Part shown: piece by piece, positions 34,162 to 35,801 of the stretch
How positions within the stretch are numbered: position 1 is the first letter of the stretch
Layout: every line of letters begins with the position of its first letter
DNA from: Fidelibacterota bacterium
Lineage (GTDB): Bacteria > Fidelibacterota > Marinisomatia > SCGC-AAA003-L08 > TS1B11
Reading direction: 5' to 3'
DNA length: 35,801 nt
Assembly: GCA_020355065.1 (NCBI GenBank)
Contig: CP070656.1
Location: 2,698,599-2,734,399, forward strand
Program-made: the position numbers and the translations under genes
Notes under the pieces: generated by a model
The model's input: the letters and a program-made list of their open reading frames with translations, nothing else
Told to the model about the DNA's origin: nothing
Databases searched by the model: none

Positions 34162-34285
34162 GTGGGGCCGATTGTTCCGACAGTGTAGGGTGAATATTGC
34201 GTTCCCGTGCGCGAGATGATTCAGTATATATTTATGCCTAGTGAATAGCTAACAAAATGCCTGGTATTAAGAAGGATACTGCACA
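34162..34285 (+). other. AT-rich leader of the MFS gene
   Basis: 124 bases between the GH28 stop and the MFS start. It contains a TATATT (34227-34232) that could be a -10 box without a good -35, the two ATGCC-type repeats listed separately, and AAGGA (34272-34276) as ribosome site. Confidence 0.4.
34234..34265 (+). promoter_or_regulatory. Direct repeat ATGCCTAGT / ATGCCTGGT, candidate operator
   Basis: The copies lie at 34234-34242 and 34257-34265, 23 bases apart (about two helical turns). Together with ATGCCAGGT and ATGCCAAGT at the TonB receptor operator they fit ATGCC[AT][AG]GT. They sit just downstream of a TATATT and upstream of the MFS start, so a common regulator of both uptake genes is plausible. 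Confidence 0.45.
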
Positions 34286-35632
34286 GTGAAGCCAAAACTC
34301 ATGGCAGCCACACTAGTTGCTGCATTAGGTGGATTTCTGTTTGGATTCGATACCGCAGTGATATCAGGGACAACCCAATGGCTGAAAGAAGTCTACTCGC
34401 TATCATCCTTTCTGCTCGGCTTCACTGTGGCCACTGCACTAATAGGTACCATGATTGGAGCCTTGGCTGTAGGCAAACCAGCAGACAAGTATGGGCGCCG
34501 AACACTGCTGTTAATTCTGGCGATACTATACCTGGTTTCAGCTCTGGGTAGTGCTTTAGCCTGGAACTGGACTAGTTTATTGTTTTTCCGTCTGATTGGT
34601 GGTCTCGGTGTTGGTGGCGCATCGGTCGTTTCGCCCATGTATATCGCTGAGCTTTCACCTGCCAGATTCAGGGGGCGGTTGGTGGCTGTGACCCAGTTCA
34701 ATATCGTGGTGGGTATCTTGGCCGCCTATTTCTCCAACTTCGCAATAGCCGGATCTGAGCTTGGCCAGATCGAATGGCGCTGGATGTTTGGTGTAGAGGC
34801 TTTTCCGGCGGCTCTCTTCTTCGGTCTGCTGTTTATGATTCCGAGAAGTCCCCGCTGGCTTGTTGCCCAAGGCCGTCTTGATGATGCACGGGTTGTTCTG
34901 GACAACTACGGTACAGATACAGGCAGCCTGGATGAAGAGATAGAAGCCATCAAAGCCTCCCTCGATATAGAGCACCATAGCCTGCAAGAGCCGTTCTTTG
35001 TTAAGAAGTATGCCAAGCCGATTATGCTGGCAGTGATGATTGCCATATTTAATCAGCTCAGTGGTATCAATGCCCTGATGTATTATGCACCTCATATATT
35101 CAAGATGGCGGGGGCTGCGGCAGAGTCTGCGCTACTGCAAACTATTGCCGTTGGGGGCACTAATCTGATCTTTACTATGGCTGCCCTCGCAATCATCGAT
35201 CACTTTGGGCGGCGGAAGCTAATGCTGGTGGGTTCGATCGGGTACATCATCAGTCTTGCCGCCACAGCCTGGGCATTTTACACTTATGGCGCCGAATTCA
35301 ATGACACAGGTAGCCTGGTTGTGCTGCTAGGCTTGCTGGTCTTTATAGCATCGCATGCTTTTGGGCAGGGTGCCGTAATCTGGGTATTTATCAGCGAGGT
35401 ATTTCCCAACCGGATTCGGGCTCGTGGTCAGGCGCTGGGCAGTTTCACCCACTGGATAATGGCTGCGCTGATTTCATGGACATTCCCCATCATTGCCGAT
35501 ATATCCGGGGGACATATCTTTGCCTTTTACATGCTCTGCATGATTGGCCAATTAATCTGGGTACTTAGAATTATGCCCGAAACCAAAGGCACTTCTCTAG
35601 AAGATATTCAAAAGGAAATGGGTATCGAATAG
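34286..35632 (+). CDS. MFS sugar porter (XylE/GLUT-like proton symporter)
   Basis: 448 residues, 12 helices. Sugar-porter signatures are complete: GFLFGFDTAVISGT in TM1, GKPADKYGRRTLL between TM2 and TM3, RLIGGLGVGGASVVSPMYIA, ELSPARFRGRLVAV, the IPRSPRWLVAQGR loop, the QLSGINALMYYAPHIF sugar-contact helix with Gln and Asn, DHFGRRKLM, and PETKGTSLEDIQ at the end. The family takes up hexoses or pentoses with H+. Start is GTG 34286 with AAGGA 9 nt upstream; ATG 34298 is the alternative. It is AT-richer than most cluster genes and may have joined the cluster separately. It probably imports a neutral sugar freed from the glycan. Confidence 0.92.
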   Translation: MKPKLMAATLVAALGGFLFGFDTAVISGTTQWLKEVYSLSSFLLGFTVATALIGTMIGALAVGKPADKYGRRTLLLILAILYLVSALGSALAWNWTSLLFFRLIGGLGVGGASVVSPMYIAELSPARFRGRLVAVTQFNIVVGILAAYFSNFAIAGSELGQIEWRWMFGVEAFPAALFFGLLFMIPRSPRWLVAQGRLDDARVVLDNYGTDTGSLDEEIEAIKASLDIEHHSLQEPFFVKKYAKPIMLAVMIAIFNQLSGINALMYYAPHIFKMAGAAAESALLQTIAVGGTNLIFTMAALAIIDHFGRRKLMLVGSIGYIISLAATAWAFYTYGAEFNDTGSLVVLLGLLVFIASHAFGQGAVIWVFISEVFPNRIRARGQALGSFTHWIMAALISWTFPIIADISGGHIFAFYMLCMIGQLIWVLRIMPETKGTSLEDIQKEMGIE

Positions 35633-35801
35633 TAGTGTGATTCGTATGGCCGATCGTCAGAAAGCTAGGCTCCTCCGAAACGGGTCTGGTTTCTAATTTC
35701 AATTACTTAACCTTATTTATTGGTGCATTAGAATCAGTTTAATGGCCGAGGCAAATTTGGATGTGCCTGGCTGGGCGATGCAGATACCCAGGCCAACCTC
35801 T
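35633..35801. other. Downstream sequence to window end, no gene seen
   Basis: 169 bases, AT-rich up to ~35740. A GCCTGG ... CCAGGC inverted pair occurs near 35766-35793 but without a T-run. No coding frame is convincing before the edge. Confidence 0.35.

Noticed and set aside
1-35801. CRISPR arrays, tRNA or rRNA genes, insertion sequences, phage genes
   Set aside because: I saw no regularly spaced repeats, no cloverleaf-like or rRNA sequence in the gaps, and no transposase or integrase domain in any large frame.

Overview
The window looks like a polysaccharide-utilisation region of a Gram-negative bacterium of the FCB group (Ignavibacteria / Calditrichota / Marinimicrobia / KSB1-like) rather than a typical gut Bacteroides. 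The evidence is two secreted proteins ending in type IX secretion (T9SS) sorting domains with the PNPFNP signature, a PorV/PorQ-family outer-membrane protein, two TonB-dependent receptors (TBDTs) with carboxypeptidase-regulatory-like N-terminal domains, several lipoproteins, and no SusD-like gene. Phylum is inferred from these family traits only; no rRNA or tRNA gene was seen.

Region 1 (1-8028, all plus strand): the end of a T9SS-exported protein, a hairpin that may be a terminator or operator, an RpiR-type sugar-phosphate-sensing regulator, a TBDT, a ~960-residue secreted protein with an FN3-like domain, and a PorV-like protein. The last four are nearly contiguous and look like one operon. 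Region 2 (8173-9750): an enolase-superfamily racemase/OSBS-like enzyme on the minus strand with a good promoter and a probable TTG start, diverging from the truncated 5' stump of an amidohydrolase lipoprotein gene.

Region 3 (9728-32202, all minus strand, so it reads right to left): two formylglycine sulfatases, a TBDT with a near-consensus promoter and an overlapping palindromic operator, a beta-helix T9SS-exported protein, a hairpin, a GntR-LacI hybrid regulator, a cytoplasmic GH2 beta-glucuronidase, an SSS-family Na+/solute symporter, a GH105-like unsaturated uronyl hydrolase lipoprotein, three further large secreted or lipoprotein (alpha/alpha)-barrel-like proteins of unassigned activity, and a divergent Nramp-like transporter. 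Two short degraded gene remnants lie between these genes. Region 4 (32479-35632, plus strand): an atypical GH28 lipoprotein with an extra C-terminal PepSY-like domain, and an MFS sugar/H+ symporter whose leader carries the same 9-base motif as the TBDT promoter.

Together the genes suggest (inference) use of a sulfated, uronic-acid-rich glycan. Sulfatases, the GH28 protein and lyase-like toroid proteins would cut it outside the cytoplasm. TBDTs would import oligosaccharides, GH105 would remove 4,5-unsaturated uronyl ends, and the SSS, MFS or Nramp-like carriers would move products across the inner membrane. The cytoplasmic GH2 would hydrolyse beta-glucuronides, and the GntR-LacI protein would sense the product. 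The exact glycan cannot be read from the sequence. The three unassigned toroid proteins, the Nramp-like carrier without metal ligands, the variant GH28 and the shared operator motif are the most original parts.
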